Positions 44,361-55,765 of a stretch of 64,000 nt of DNA are shown here, piece after piece. The notes below the pieces were generated by a model. That model saw only the letters and a program-made list of their open reading frames with translations. It was not told where the DNA came from and searched no databases. Both the position numbers and the translations under genes were made by a program. Position 1 is the stretch's first letter, and each line of letters opens with the position of its first letter. Origin of the DNA: Halichoerus grypus (lineage: Eukaryota; Chordata; Mammalia; Carnivora; Phocidae); the NCBI RefSeq assembly GCF_964656455.1, contig NC_135721.1, positions 54,698,936-54,762,935 on the forward strand, read 5' to 3'.

Positions 44361-45480
44361 GCTAAGTCTATGGCTTCTATTTCTTTAGATACAGTTAAAT
44401 TATGACCTGAAGGATGTTGAGTTCTTGGACTCCATCAGCTGTCATGGGAAATAAGTGTGAGAGAAAAAGGGGCCAGCCTAGGTCCCTCCAAGGCCAAATC
44501 TAGAGCTCATTTTAAGGAAAAAATCCCCTGTTAGAGGAGCCTTCTATCTTCATAGTGGCCCTCGACTCATGACTAGGGGAAGAACAGTGTTCTTAACTGA
44601 GAAGGGAAACAACCTTGGAACTCAGAAGTTTTAGCATCTGAGAGAAAAGGCACCAAGTTGTGAAGATCACCATATTTGTGGGGGGAAAAAATTCTCATTT
44701 CACTTGAGGAGCAAAGGGGGGAAAACCCCAGAAATAACAGTTCATGATGTTATGGCTCTTCCTTCTTCTGTGACAGTGTCTTTTATCTTTAAACAATTCT
44801 CTGTCATATATTTCAGCTATTTAACACTTAAAACTAAGACGTTTCCAAACTCAGTTTGGGTTTTCTTTACTTTCAAACTTAGACTAGACTTGGTAATTCA
44901 TATGATAGCGATGGCTGAGGTTGCATGGGATCTGTTTGCTAAATTTGCTTTCTTTAAAAAAATCATTGGTGGGGAGAGGCTGGGGGCTAAAGAGATTATC
45001 AGGACATTATTTAGCATTAGAAACAAAGAAAACTCAGGCCACATGAAATTTCACAAGCTCTCTGTTGATTTGTTTGCAAAGTCTGCACTAGGGAATCCTA
45101 GAGAAGGGTTAGGTGTCACTGTTCCTTGACAATCCCCCTTAGTAATTATCTCCATTTTCGCCTCAGGTATCTGGAGAACTTGCATTAAAGCAGGTAGGTT
45201 ATTTTGCACTCATTTTCCAGATAACTGCAGTTGAGTATATCTGGACAAGTAAAAAAAGAATACTTATCAAAACAGAAAATGTTCAAAGCCATTGGAAGGA
45301 ATACCACAATTGTTAATTTGTAAACATTCTTTAAAGGTAGCCTTTGCACAGGGTGGAGGAGAAAAGGTATCTGAATTGGCTTTGGCTTGTTTTTATTATG
45401 AAGAAAATGTTATATTTTAGCATTTCCAAATAAAAGTAAACTGCAGGGAGATATCCGAAGGCTATGAAGCCAAGTTGGTA
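44361..45480. other. Non-coding unique sequence
   Basis: No gene called. It holds the second-longest isolated frame (44704-45129, 141 codons, plus), which has no domain, no codon or splice support, and an AT-rich composition like its flanks. Confidence 0.5.
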
Positions 45481-45632
45481 ATAGCAATAATATCAAATAT
45501 TTACTGAGAACATACTCTGACCTTCACAACAACCCCACGAGGAAGTGCAGGCCTGGAGAGACCGGGTAACAAGCCCAGGGTCACATGGTAAGCGGCTGCG
45601 CTAGCCTCCAGACCTGGGACTTCATCTGTCTG
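45480..45632 (-). repeat. MIR fragment
   Basis: AATATTTACTGAGAACATAC, CTTCACAACAACCCCACGAG, GGTAACAAGCCCAGGGTCAC and CATGGTAAGCGGCTGCGCTA are MIR in reverse orientation. A deletion has removed part of the 3' half. Confidence 0.7.
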
Positions 45633-46185
45633 ACTGGGCCAGAGAAAAGTACAGAATTTGCAAAATAGAACAATTTGTTTTCTATAAGCAGTGTTCTTGC
45701 TATTAGGGGGTAAGGTGAGAAGATGCAAATAGAATATTCCTTTGTCCTAGTGTTCTATACACAGGTGGAAAGCGCAAAATAAGAGCTCCAGTCACTGTGC
45801 AGAGCAAATATCAGAGGTCAGCTCCAGGGGAGCTATCCCTACAGGCCTCAGAGCCCAAGACCGGCCCATTTTCGTTTGCTGTCATTTGAGCAGCCATTGT
45901 CTATACTTTCTTGTGTCACTCAGTGTGCTGAAGGAGCCCTGCGCTCTGTGCACTATCGACTCAACATTTGCCTTCCTTGTATCTTACTAAACCTCCTTCC
46001 CAGGCCTTGATAACTCACAATGAGAAATCACTCCATTTATTAAAATGCTAAATTCTCCCAGCTCAGTAATTCTGATCATTTTTTAAAAGGCGGAAAGTAT
46101 ACTTGGCATATTACAAGTATGCTATACCTGAAGTTCCCAACTGTCACTCTAAACCTGTTCCTCCCCACCTGTTCCTCACTTTGGT
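45633..46185. other. Non-coding unique sequence
   Basis: No gene or confident repeat seen. Confidence 0.5.
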
Positions 46186-46189
46186 AAAT

Positions 46190-46435
46190 GGCACCTCTCA
46201 GCTTCTCGAACCATGAACATACGTCATCCTTGTTTCTTCCTTTTTTCCTCTTCCTCTGCATCTGACCCACTGGCCATTCCAAAAACCTGAGCTCCACACT
46301 GTATCTCAATTCCTTCCACTCTTCACATCTCTACTGCCCCTTCCCAATCCAGGCTACTGTCACCCCTCACCTGGGTAAGCCCAATCACCTCCTACGTGAT
46401 CTTCAGCAGCTAGGGGCATTGTTTTCCATCCACTT
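46190..46435 (+). repeat. L2, left part (interrupted)
   Basis: Pyrimidine-rich sequence with CCTCACCTGGGTAAGCCCAA and CACCTCCTACGTGATCTTCA resembles the interior of L2 on the plus strand. It is followed by younger insertions, and L2 resumes at 47392. The match on this side is weak. Confidence 0.4.
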
Positions 46436-46486
46436 TTCAAAAACTTCTTTTTCTTTTAAATTATATAAACAAGTACATAAATGCCC

Positions 46487-46955
46487 TGTGGGAGGTTGAA
46501 AACAGCCCCCCAGAAGACATCCATGTCTTAACCCTGTGCCTGTAAATGTGACCTAACTGGGAAAAATGGTCCTTGCTGATGTGATGAAGTTACAGATCTT
46601 CAGGTGAAGAGATGATCCTAGATTATCTGTGGGCCAAACACCCACCTCTTCTTATAAGAGAAAAAGCAGAGAGTCATGAGGCACACACAGAAGAGGAGAA
46701 GGGAATGTGACCATGGAGGTAGGCAGAGATTAGAGTGATGCAGACACAAGCTAGGGAATGCAGGCAGCCACAAGAAGCTGGAAAAAGCAAGGAACAGATT
46801 CTCCTGAGAGAGACAGGCCTGCCAACACCCTGGGTTTGGCCCGGTGAATTTAGGCTTCTGGCCTCCAGAACTGTGAGAAAATAAATGTGTGTGGTTTTAA
46901 GCCACGAAGTTTGAGGTACTTTGCTAGAGCAGCCACAGAAACTAGTACCTGCACT
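46487..46955 (+). mobile_element. MaLR-like LTR, diverged
   Basis: Starts TGTGGGAGGTTGAAAACAGC. TGTAAATGTGACCTAACTGG, TTACAGATCTTCAGGTGAAG, GATTATCTGTGGGCCAAACA, TTCTGGCCTCCAGAACTGTG, AGAAAATAAATGTGTGTGGT and GTACTTTGCTAGAGCAGCCA then run in the order of MLT1-like LTRs, with an AATAAA poly(A) signal. Target duplication not resolved. Confidence 0.65.
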
Positions 46956-46959
46956 ATCA

Positions 46960-47390
46960 GTGTAAAGTTCAAAAATTACAGGTAAGGTTTAAATACCTTT
47001 TGACCATCCCCTCTCCTCCCACCCATTCTGTTTTGCTCATCTGAGGTACCCATTGTCATAAGTTTTGGGGTTTCATCAATCCAGTCCTTTTCCTATGCAT
47101 TACATGCATGGATATAGTGAAGAAAGATGCTATTTATTTTCATGTTTTAGCACCCAAAGTGCTCTCCCAAAATTTATGGTTCAGTTTTGTCTACTTTCAA
47201 ACTTTAAGTAAATGGAATGCTGCTGCGTATGTTCTTCTGTGACTTACTTCACTTAACATTATGTTTTTGAGATTCATCCATATTGTTACTAGTATGGATC
47301 TTTAGTTCATTTGTTTTCTCTACTACTGTATATTCCATTGCATGAACACACCACAATCTCTTCATGCATTTACATCTAAAATGATCTTAG
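46960..47390 (-). mobile_element. Old L1 fragment
   Basis: CTTCTGTGACTTACTTCACT, TAACATTATGTTTTTGAGAT, TCATCCATATTGTTACTAGT and TACTGTATATTCCATTGCAT are a familiar old-L1 phrase whose complement matches the ORF2-end region of the L1 at about 16.3 kb. The left limit is uncertain; the LTR may sit inside it. Confidence 0.6.
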
Positions 47391-47391
47391 G

Positions 47392-47948
47392 AAAGAGTGG
47401 TTCCATCATAATATTCCCTGCTTGGAGCCCTCCAATGGCTTCCTACTGCAGATTTAGAACATCACACTCTTTCTATGGCCCATCCTTTGCCTCTCCCATC
47501 TCATTTTATCCCACTTTCTCTGATTCACAGCCTTTCTTTGGGTTCCTTGAACACACCAAACTCACTCCTACCTTAGAGCATTTTCTGTTGCCCCTTCCTG
47601 GATCACTGCATCCCCAGATGTTTGCATCCCTGTCTCCTTTTTATTCAAATTTTCTCTAAGTTCATCTCATCTCTGCAGACCCCCTGACCATCCAATCCAA
47701 ATTAGCCCCATTCACACTCATTCGCTCCCATAGCCCTGTCTTCTTTTCCTCCATTTACCTCTCCCTATCTGCACTTGCCCTGGGCATTTGCTTCCAGGTC
47801 TACTGTCTGTGGTCACCTAAACTGTAGCTCTCTGAAGGCACAAACCTTTCTTACATACCATTCCCATCCCCAACAGCTAGAAAACAGTGCCTGGCATGGA
47901 GTGACCATTCAGCATATATTTGTCATATATATGGGTCAGTGAGGGCTG
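47392..47948 (+). repeat. L2 3' part, long
   Basis: GCTTGGAGCCCTCCAATGGC, TCCTACTGCAGATTTAGAAC, GTTCCTTGAACACACCAAAC, TTTCTGTTGCCCCTTCCTGG, TGTAGCTCTCTGAAGGCACA and CAGTGCCTGGCATGGAGTGA, ending near CAGCATATATTTG, follow the L2 plus-strand consensus through to its terminus. At about 550 bp this is one of the clearest L2 copies here. Confidence 0.75.
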
Positions 47949-47949
47949 T

Positions 47950-50025
47950 ACCATGGAATGTGAGAAGCTGCAAGGGCATTTGTTGAAACGGGGCTTTCAC
48001 TTTATCTCTAACTGTATGCTTTTTCTTCCCCTCTCTTATATTTTTAGGCAGGGTGGAGTGTGTGCTCTCAGGGGTGACTAAGCCATTAGACTATTATTAG
48101 TGAAGCAGGGGGTACTGGTTACCACATTAACCAGGCCTCTCCTTAGCCTGAAGGAGAAGATCTACCCAAGCCTGCCTGATAACTTGGGCAGGATTCCAAA
48201 AGAAGAGGCTGTCCCCCAACTAGGTCTGTCTTTGAGGGAACAAAACATCTTGGAGACACCAAAGACCAGTCTGGAGGTTCAAAAATAAAACAACCAAAAA
48301 AAAAAAAAAAGAATTTGCCTTACATTTACTTCACAAACTTTCAGAGCCTTTTATTGTACTCCATGAATTTGATTTCAAAATTTATCTAGTTTCATTGCAG
48401 ACACGGAGCATTCATAATTCCTTTTAGATAGTCCAAGTTTTAGACTTTAATTATTTCTTCATTCTCTATACCCAGAAAATACCAACATAGACTGACCAAC
48501 CAGAGGGCTAACCATTAAATTTTAGATGTCAACTGGCTGTATGAACTTTAATAGTTTGTTGTATCTCTTGAGCTTTGTAGATATTTTTGTGAAAATGCAT
48601 TAATAACTGTAACATGCTTAGAAAACCAAGCTCCAAACAAATGTTAGTTTTTCTGTGTCATTATTGGGTTGGTATCTGATGGTAGTTACTCCATGTCACT
48701 GTTTCCTCAGTCTGAAGCTATTGCTAATTCTCGGTGTTCTTTGCTAGAGTTTGTTAAGGAAGTGTGGGAGAAGAGGCAAGTCCTACAGAGATGTAAAGCT
48801 TCATTCATGACCCCGAACAAAATTTTCCATAATTTCACTGACTTTAATTCTACTTAGAAGAAAGCCACAAAGATATTACCTTCTTAATTTTTTTCAAGCT
48901 GCCTCTGCTTTAGCACTTTCTGTTCTACCGTATCAAAACATAAATGATATTGTTACCATGACATACAAGATCAACTGACTTTCCCAATTGAACTCATGGT
49001 CTCTTCAGGGAAGGGCCCAAGTGTTATTCTTTTCCTTTCATTGCATGGTACCTAACATGGCAGTCACATACTGGTAGCAATAACCTATCTACCTATTTAT
49101 TATCTACCTAAGCTTAAAGCATCGTGTCCTCCCCACGATGGCTGCACATTCTCTGGGGTTTAAGTAGGCACTTCTGAGCTGAGTGCCAGCTTCTATGAGT
49201 TGACCATCTTCCATCTCACACCAGCCCACATCCACAGCTGTCCCCTTTCTCCATGTTTTGCATCAACCCTGGTAGAGAACTCAGCACTGTTCTTGACTGC
49301 TACAAAACTAAAACAAAAACCAACAAAGAACATGTATGTGTTGGGGACTTCGCTGAAGATATACAGTGAAGGATGTTTACAGCACTGCAAATAATGTATA
49401 TTTTAGTGTCCGACCCTTATTTCTCTTGCAGTTTTTGGTCTGTCAGTAAATCTCAGGTCACATTATATGACTCTCCTCTCTACTCCCTGTCTCCCTGACC
49501 TCTAGCTGCTCAAAAACAAAGAAAAAAACAAGAAGAATTCTTCCATTTTGCAGAATAAATCTACTCTCTACAGTCCCCACCCACAGGCTGGACTTTGGCC
49601 ACACCCAAAGCCTTGGACACATCCTGCAACATTTGCTCCAGGCCTCACACCTTCTAGCCCCCCATTAGGATTGACTACAGGAAGGACACAGTGTCAATAT
49701 TCCTGGTTCCGCTGATGTGAATTAGACCACCTTCCTCCACGGGAAGAAGCTCAAGTCAGCACTGGCTTTAAATGATAATTTTCCCCTTCCATTTTAGAGG
49801 ACATTTGTCACTGAGGCACAATGGCCTGACCTCAGAAGATGACCAGAGAGAGACTTCAGGTTCTCATTTTATTGTGCAATAGTTATTTAGAGCCACTCTA
49901 GACCAACCACGTTCTTAAAACAAACCGTTACCCAATTATTAGCTCTAGATAATAATTCTGTGCTCGATTTGTGGACAGACTTTGTCAACCAGATCCTGTT
50001 GCCACCTGAAGAAGGCAGCTGCCAG
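47950..50025. other. Non-coding unique sequence
   Basis: No gene seen over 2 kb. A 14-16 base A run lies at about 48296-48311. Around 49880-49970 there is a small AT-rich block with TTACCCAATTATTAGC that could be regulatory. No confident repeat. Confidence 0.5.
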
Positions 50026-50029
50026 TTAG

Positions 50030-50115
50030 CCAGGCACTGACATTCTGTGCCTCAGGTTCTCATCTGTTAGAGAGAAGGGACTAGATGAGCCTGGGAAATC
50101 TAGGATCACAAATCA
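50030..50115 (+). repeat. MIR fragment
   Basis: TTCTGTGCCTCAGGTTCTCA then TCTGTTAGAGAGAAGGGACT is a diverged MIR core. Confidence 0.5.
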
Positions 50116-52215
50116 TCGTGTGGTATGGTACAGAAAAAGGCTCAGCGGCACTAAGTATGTTTCAATAAATACAGCAAAAATAGAATCATTTCAGGATATC
50201 ATAAATTAAATATGTTTTATATCTCTATATTTATATTTCCTACATTCATGTAATTTCCTATAAGGAACTTAAATCTACCAAACTAGGAACACAAAACTAG
50301 GGTAAAATGCAGCAAACACAAATATTAACATTTTTAGTGAAGTCACCAACTGAAATGTTTTTTCCCCAAAATTTAGACTCAGTGCCATACCTTGGTCCAG
50401 TTAGTATTGACCTTATGTATTTTCCCCACATTACTGAACTAGACAAATCTGAAACAACAGAATACTCTTTGAGCTAAGCATAAAACAGGCCAGTAGTTCA
50501 CTTAGTTCAGCTCATGGATTTTCATGTTAAGAACAAATAAAAACAAGCTACCAAACAAAAAAACATCTCTCTGACATTGAAATATTTTTTCCTCTCTAGA
50601 GTAAAGAAAAGTAAATATCCATAGTTTTTCCTCACTTAAATTTTGTGATCCAGTGATTAAATAGCCAAAAGAGAATAATTTCCCTGGTCTACAAAAGATC
50701 GATAAATCACAACTCATGGGTTTTTTTCTCCCTATCACCCCCAAAAAGGAAGGAAAGTGACAACTTCAAAAATAACTCAAATATAAGGGCTACCGATATA
50801 CAAAATAAAAAATTCAAGGCAGAAACCCAAAATAAATAGACACAATTTCAAGAACTGAACAGAATATGACCAAATATATATATATTTATATCTTCTAGCC
50901 CTGTGTTCATTCTTAGTAACACAAGAGATACTTTATATTTACTTGGCCATGTTTAAGCCATTCAAGCACTATTGCTATAACTTTTTTGTCACTTCATAAC
51001 CTTTATTTCACAGTTTCAACTTTTAAAAGAACTTTATTCATCACCCCAACTCAAAAACTGGTAGGCACATTTTAAGTATGCTGCCACCAAGTGGCAGTCC
51101 TACTACAGTCACCTAAGCCAAACAAAAACCTTTGGTTTTGCCTGCTATTCAGAAGTAGATCTCTACTATTACCTTTATCTTTATAGACTCATTAGGTCTC
51201 TTTACCACCTTATTTTCCCACCACTCATACATCAAAAAGAGCTACATTTACAGTCACCTAGCAATATATTTCCTTGTCCTCTAGGATAAATTCCTTCAGA
51301 ATAAAAGTGCTAAGTAGAAACAGAATTATTTTCCATATATGATACCATTGCCATGTTAAATTGATAATCTCGAAGATTATATTTTAGAGCAAATTGTAAA
51401 GAAATTAGCATCTAAGGTATAACTTTGTACCTTTTACACTAATTCTTAGCTTTTCTTTAAATCACCTTATCTAAGTTGCTAAGCTTGAGCATTAAAGTCC
51501 CCTCTCAGCAATTTGTCCAAAACTTCTGAGTTCCCTCACATTCAAACAGCCCTCTGGGTTTTGCTAACATCCATATATTCTCTCTCTGTCTCACTAACAG
51601 GTATTCTAGGTACCTCATCCAAGCTGTTGAAATGAATTCAGTGCTCAAAGCCTCTTCTTCCTTTCTCTTCATGTGACAGCAGAGAGTACACAAGCCTTCT
51701 TTTCTCTTTCTCTACAACCCCAAGTAGCTAAGTTTCCACTTATTCATTTTTGTCCCAACTTTCCTAATCCCCAAGCAGCTATTTCCAATAAGAGCATCTG
51801 GCAGAACTTGTTAAAACTAATTTCTGTAGAAGACTTAATTAGTTACATCAGGCTCCCAACTACCTTAGCAATATACTCAGATCTTTCAGCCTTGTAAACT
51901 GTCTCAATGATGCTTAAAAAACAAAACAAACAAACAAAAAACAGCAGTGTGGAAACTGCTTTCCAAAGGCACCATATCCCTTACACAGAGCATATCTCTT
52001 TTACAATGAGAAGTTATTACATTTCTTTGACAGAAACTTAATTGGTTTCATGACAGGAGAGTATTCATATTGCTTTGGAGGCATATTTTATAATCCATTC
52101 AAACTCAAAAACAACTATGTGCACAGCCTCTAGAAGATTATGAAAATGGGGTGATTTTAAAAGTAATATTAATAAATTGGCCACAGAGATTCTCTTCTTC
52201 TAATATAGAATGTCT
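50116..52215. other. Non-coding unique sequence
   Basis: No gene seen over 2.1 kb, notably AT-rich. Frames such as 50502-50744 and 51505-51693 have no domain. A CTCF-like site lies at 51084. Confidence 0.5.
51084..51097 (+). promoter_or_regulatory. CTCF-like motif
   Basis: CCACCAAGTGGCAG matches CCASYAGRKGGCRS at 13 of 14 positions (A for G at position 7). It sits inside the near-palindrome TGCCACCAAGTGGCA, so an NFI-type or E-box-like reading is also possible. Confidence 0.3.
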
Positions 52216-52220
52216 AAACA

Positions 52221-52306
52221 TCCCCCCTTTTTTTTTCTTTCACCTTCTCCTCCCACCCCCTCCTCTGCCTCCTTCTTCCTCCTCTACCTCCCTTTCCTCA
52301 GTCTCT
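52221..52306 (+). repeat. Polypyrimidine (CCT-rich) tract
   Basis: About 85 bases are nearly all C and T, with repeated CCTCCT units. Low complexity; the Pro/Ser-rich frame (52151-52552) that crosses it is explained by this. Confidence 0.85.
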
Positions 52307-52739
52307 CATAAACTTCTCCTTTCTCTGTTTAACCTTTTCTCCATGTTTGGCTTTGCCTGCACTTCACTGGCTGGGCTCACCACCCAGCCTGCTTCTAGCC
52401 ATACTCCCAGGAGAGGGGAGCAGCTCCCAGATTCAGCATCTTCTCAAACCCCTCCCTGTTCCCGGCAATTCCAAGCAGCCCCACTGGCATCCTGCTCCAT
52501 GACAGAAAAGCCTGTTGAAACACAAATGTGTCTTTTTATTGCAGAAGAATAAAGGTTTGATTCACCCACTAATGTTTAAAATCTTTATATATTGTTTTCT
52601 CTCTCCTTTTCTGCCATTTCTACAGATTTAGAAGACAGAAGACTACCTCTGACTCAAACTCCACCTCTCCAAAGTTTTTTGCCTGTTAAGTTAGAGAATT
52701 GGACTAGTTGAAATATAAGGCACTTTCCAGCTTAAAATT

Positions 52740-53096
52740 AACAGATGCCATCCTTGAACTAGAGGGTATTATGCTAAGCGAAATAAGTCAATCAGAGAAA
52801 GACAAGTATCATATGATCTCACTGATAGGATCATAGGGGAAGAGAGGGAAAAATGAAACAAAATGAAACCAGAGAGGGAGACAAACAATAAGAGACTCTT
52901 AATCTCAGGAAACAAACTGAGGGTTGCCGGAGTGGAGGGAGGTGGGAGGGATGGGGTGGCTGGGTGACGGACATTGGGGAAGGTATGTGCTATGGTGAGC
53001 GCTGTGAATTGTGTAAGACTGATGAATCACAGACCTGTACCTCTGAAACAAATAATACATTATATGTTAATAAAAAAACAAACAGATGCCATCCTT
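52740..53096 (+). mobile_element. 5'-truncated carnivore L1 3' end with 16-bp TSD
   Basis: The insert 52756-53080 lies between exact copies of AACAGATGCCATCCTT (52740-52755, 53081-53096). It begins near the ORF2 end (ATTATGCTAAGCGAAATAAG, TCATATGATCTCACTGATAG), passes a G-rich polypurine tract at about 52930-52975, and ends CATTATATGTTAATAAAAAA. The final 69 bp match the first module of the L1 at 1503-1571. Here the element stops at that module's A tail. Confidence 0.92.
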
Positions 53097-53189
53097 AACA
53101 AAATAAATTCAAATAATTTCTGACTAAAAATAATACTTAAAAGAATGTCATTTATGGGCTGCTTGCTACGTACCAGACGTTAATACACT

Positions 53190-53455
53190 GTATAATCATA
53201 ATAGTTAACATCCATTGTGCGCCAGCCATATGCAAAGCACTTAATATACATTGTCTCATTCACCCCTTCAACATTAAGAGACATGTACTATCAGATTCCC
53301 CTTTTTGATAATGAGGAAATTGAGGCACAAGAGAGAATGAAAAACTTGTTCAAGGTCACACAGCTAGTAAGTGGTAGAGACAGGATATGAGCCCTGTCAG
53401 TCTGACTCCAGTAGGCAAGGTCTTAATCACTGCACTCTACTCAGAACAACTCTAC
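53190..53455 (-). repeat. MIR element, nearly full length
   Basis: AATAGTTAACATCCATTGTG, TTGATAATGAGGAAATTGAG, AAGGTCACACAGCTAGTAAG, TGGTAGAGACAGGATATGAG and AGGTCTTAATCACTGCACTC run through MIR from 3' to 5'. Confidence 0.85.
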
Positions 53456-54470
53456 AAAAGTGGTATTTTTACCATAGCTTGTGGTAAATAAACATTCACA
53501 CACTGAATTACCTCCCAGAGAAAACTATCAAGTCATTAAACAGAAATATGCATTGGTTTTTGTTGTGGTTGTTTCTTAAAACTGAGAACATCATGATCAT
53601 GTATAAGTTGATATTCAAATAGAAACATCAGGGAAAGAGAAACAGAACTGTGTTAAGCAACTATCCCATCAATAGAATGTTGCACACAGCTTAAGACTTT
53701 GTAATAGAAATGATATAAAAAAAAGTGTTATATATAAAAATATATTGATGTTCTAACATTAAATGCAAAAACATCACTAGAATATTATATTTTTTATTTC
53801 TAGAAATTCTTTGTATCAATCTGCTTGCTCTTTACCCATATTTTACTCCATCTTATAAAACATATTATTCTGTATTCTGTGACTCATTGCCAAAACCTGA
53901 AGGTTTTTTTTAAGGTCTTATTTTATTATCTGTTGTTTCTGCTGGCTCCTGCTAGTAATGTCTTATTTCTTTGTATGTTTAATGATTTTTTACTATAAAG
54001 AGCTAATTACCTGTAGAATTTTAGCTGTGGAAAATCTTTGAGGCCTAGGATAAAGGTGGATTCCTCAAAAAGAGATTAGCATTTGCTTCTATGAATGGAG
54101 ACATTTCCAATACTAAAAAACCTCAAAAAAAATTTACCAGCCTGAGATATTTTAGGTCACCCAGGTGATATGAATTTGGTCTATAAAGCTTCATGACAGA
54201 TGGCTTATGATTACCAATTTTCAAGGAAAAGTTTTCCCCCACTAGTTCACTGCCAAAGTTTGAGCCAGTTTTCCCTGTAGTCCCTGAGTGAACAAACTGT
54301 TTTATTTTTAATTCCCCCTGGCACAGCTGGTACAGGTCCATGGAGCTCCATGTTTCTGAAGTATCTTCTAACTGGATTCTCTACCTTGGGTGGGCCCTGA
54401 GCTTTGTCTTCCAAACCCCAAGCCCCATGAGAACTTGAAAAATACTGATTGGTTTTACCCAGAAAAACGC
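53456..54470. other. Non-coding unique sequence
   Basis: No gene or confident repeat seen. AT-rich. Confidence 0.5.
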
Positions 54471-54479
54471 CCTCATGGT

Positions 54480-55120
54480 ACTGTTAGGTAGAAGCTAGAC
54501 CTGAGCAGTGAAAGGAATGCCCCGAGGCAGAGTCCAAAGTCCTTGAAGACATGAGGTGGAGGCAATGACCTTGTGGCTTCCAAGACCTTGGGCCTGACAG
54601 ACCAAAGAACTACAGGTGCAGAACATGCACTCTCCCCTTCCACCTCTGCCCCAGAGTAACTTCTAAACTCATTATATTTGCACTGCAGGTACAGTCCCTT
54701 CCCCCACACTGAGAAAGGCTGCCTTGGATTCTGGTACAAACATTGTAGGGTCAAAAACTTCCCCTCCCAACCTGTGGGAGGTGTTTCCCAAATGACTGGA
54801 AGCAGCCTTCATTAAAGACCACCCCACTGCAGTCACAGCTCCTCCCAGCCCAGAGAAACCCAATAATATCCAATTCCAAAACAACCTAAGGATAGGTTCC
54901 ACTTCACGGAACCTGCTGGATCTCCCACCTTGAGAGTGTACTTTCACTTGAATAAACTGCTTTGTGCTTGCTACTTTCCTTCTGGCTATCTTTATTTGAG
55001 GGTGGATCCCCACGTAAATCTCGTGGGGAATCCAAGGACTGAGACCTCCATTCACACAATGAAGACAGTCCCTCATCCCAGTTACTGAAGACCGTAATTG
55101 GACTCTCACCTTCATTCAGT
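54480..55120 (+). mobile_element. Candidate retroviral LTR
   Basis: CACTTGAATAAACTGCTTTG at about 54946 looks like a poly(A) signal with R region. It is followed by a U5-like stretch (GGGTGGATCCCCACGTAAAT, TCGTGGGGAATCC). U3-like GC-richer sequence with AACCCAATAATATCCAATTC precedes it. No internal viral genes are seen, and neither the exact ends nor a target duplication could be fixed. The 147-codon minus-strand frame across it is antisense to the LTR reading and I regard it as chance. Confidence 0.4.
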
Positions 55121-55381
55121 TCTATGCCTGAATATTCCCTAGTTTCTTGCAAGCTCATGGACAAATTACATAGAAATTTCTTAGATTTGTATTTAGCATA
55201 TTTAGCTGTTTTCAGCGGAGGGTCAGTTCAGGCACTTGCCCACAGTTTTGCCGTCTGGGTAAGTTATTTTCCATCACTGAAACACAATTTCCATATACAG
55301 AAGATGGATTCAATATTAATAATATTAAATCCAAAACTTGTCATTAAGATTGAATGAAATTAGCTATGTGAAAAGTACTTT

Positions 55382-55604
55382 GAAAGTTGTCAGGTGCTGG
55401 GATTCCTAGGTGGCTCAGTCGTTAAGCGTCTGCCTTCGGCTCAGGTCATGATCCCAGGCTCCTGGGATCAAGTCCCCCACCGGGCTCCTTGCTCAGCAAG
55501 GAGACTGCTTCTCCCTCTGCCTGCCACCCCCCTGCCTGCTTGTGCTCTGACAAATAAATAAATAAAATCTTAAAAAAAAAAAAAAAAGAAAGTTGTCAGG
55601 TGCT
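55382..55604 (+). mobile_element. SINEC, full length, 17-bp TSD
   Basis: The body 55399-55587 starts with a head near GGGATTCCTAGGTGGCTCAG and has GCGTCTGCCTTCGGCTCAGG (the tRNA-derived B-box region). It ends in an AAATAAATAAATAAAATCTT tail plus a run of A. The direct repeat GAAAGTTGTCAGGTGCT is exact at 55382-55398 and 55588-55604. The tail type is that of non-canid caniforms. Confidence 0.95.
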
Positions 55605-55639
55605 ACAAAAATATTAGCCATAATGGCTATCCTTTCTTT

Positions 55640-55765
55640 ACTCATTCACAAATATTTATTAAATGCCTACTGTGTGTACGACACCACTCTAGATACAAAG
55701 AGCATAGCAGAGTTAGAGAAAGAGAGAAAAAGATAGGGTAAAGAAATGGGGAGATAGAAAGTTAC
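55640..55765 (-). repeat. L2 3' end
   Basis: TCATTCACAAATATTTATTA then GCCTACTGTGTGTACGACAC and CTAGATACAAAGAGCATAGC are the reverse of an L2 terminus. Confidence 0.6.

Noticed and set aside
44704..45129. 141-codon plus-strand open frame
   Set aside because: No domain, AT-rich composition like its flanks, no splice-site or promoter context; consistent with chance.
54672..55115. 147-codon minus-strand open frame, longest in the window
   Set aside because: It lies antisense to an LTR-like sequence, has no recognisable domain, and overlaps a second minus-strand frame at 54904-55164. Chance openness in a GC-richer stretch explains it.
55399..55480. tRNA gene
   Set aside because: The tRNA-like promoter boxes belong to the SINEC head; no cloverleaf-competent full tRNA is present.
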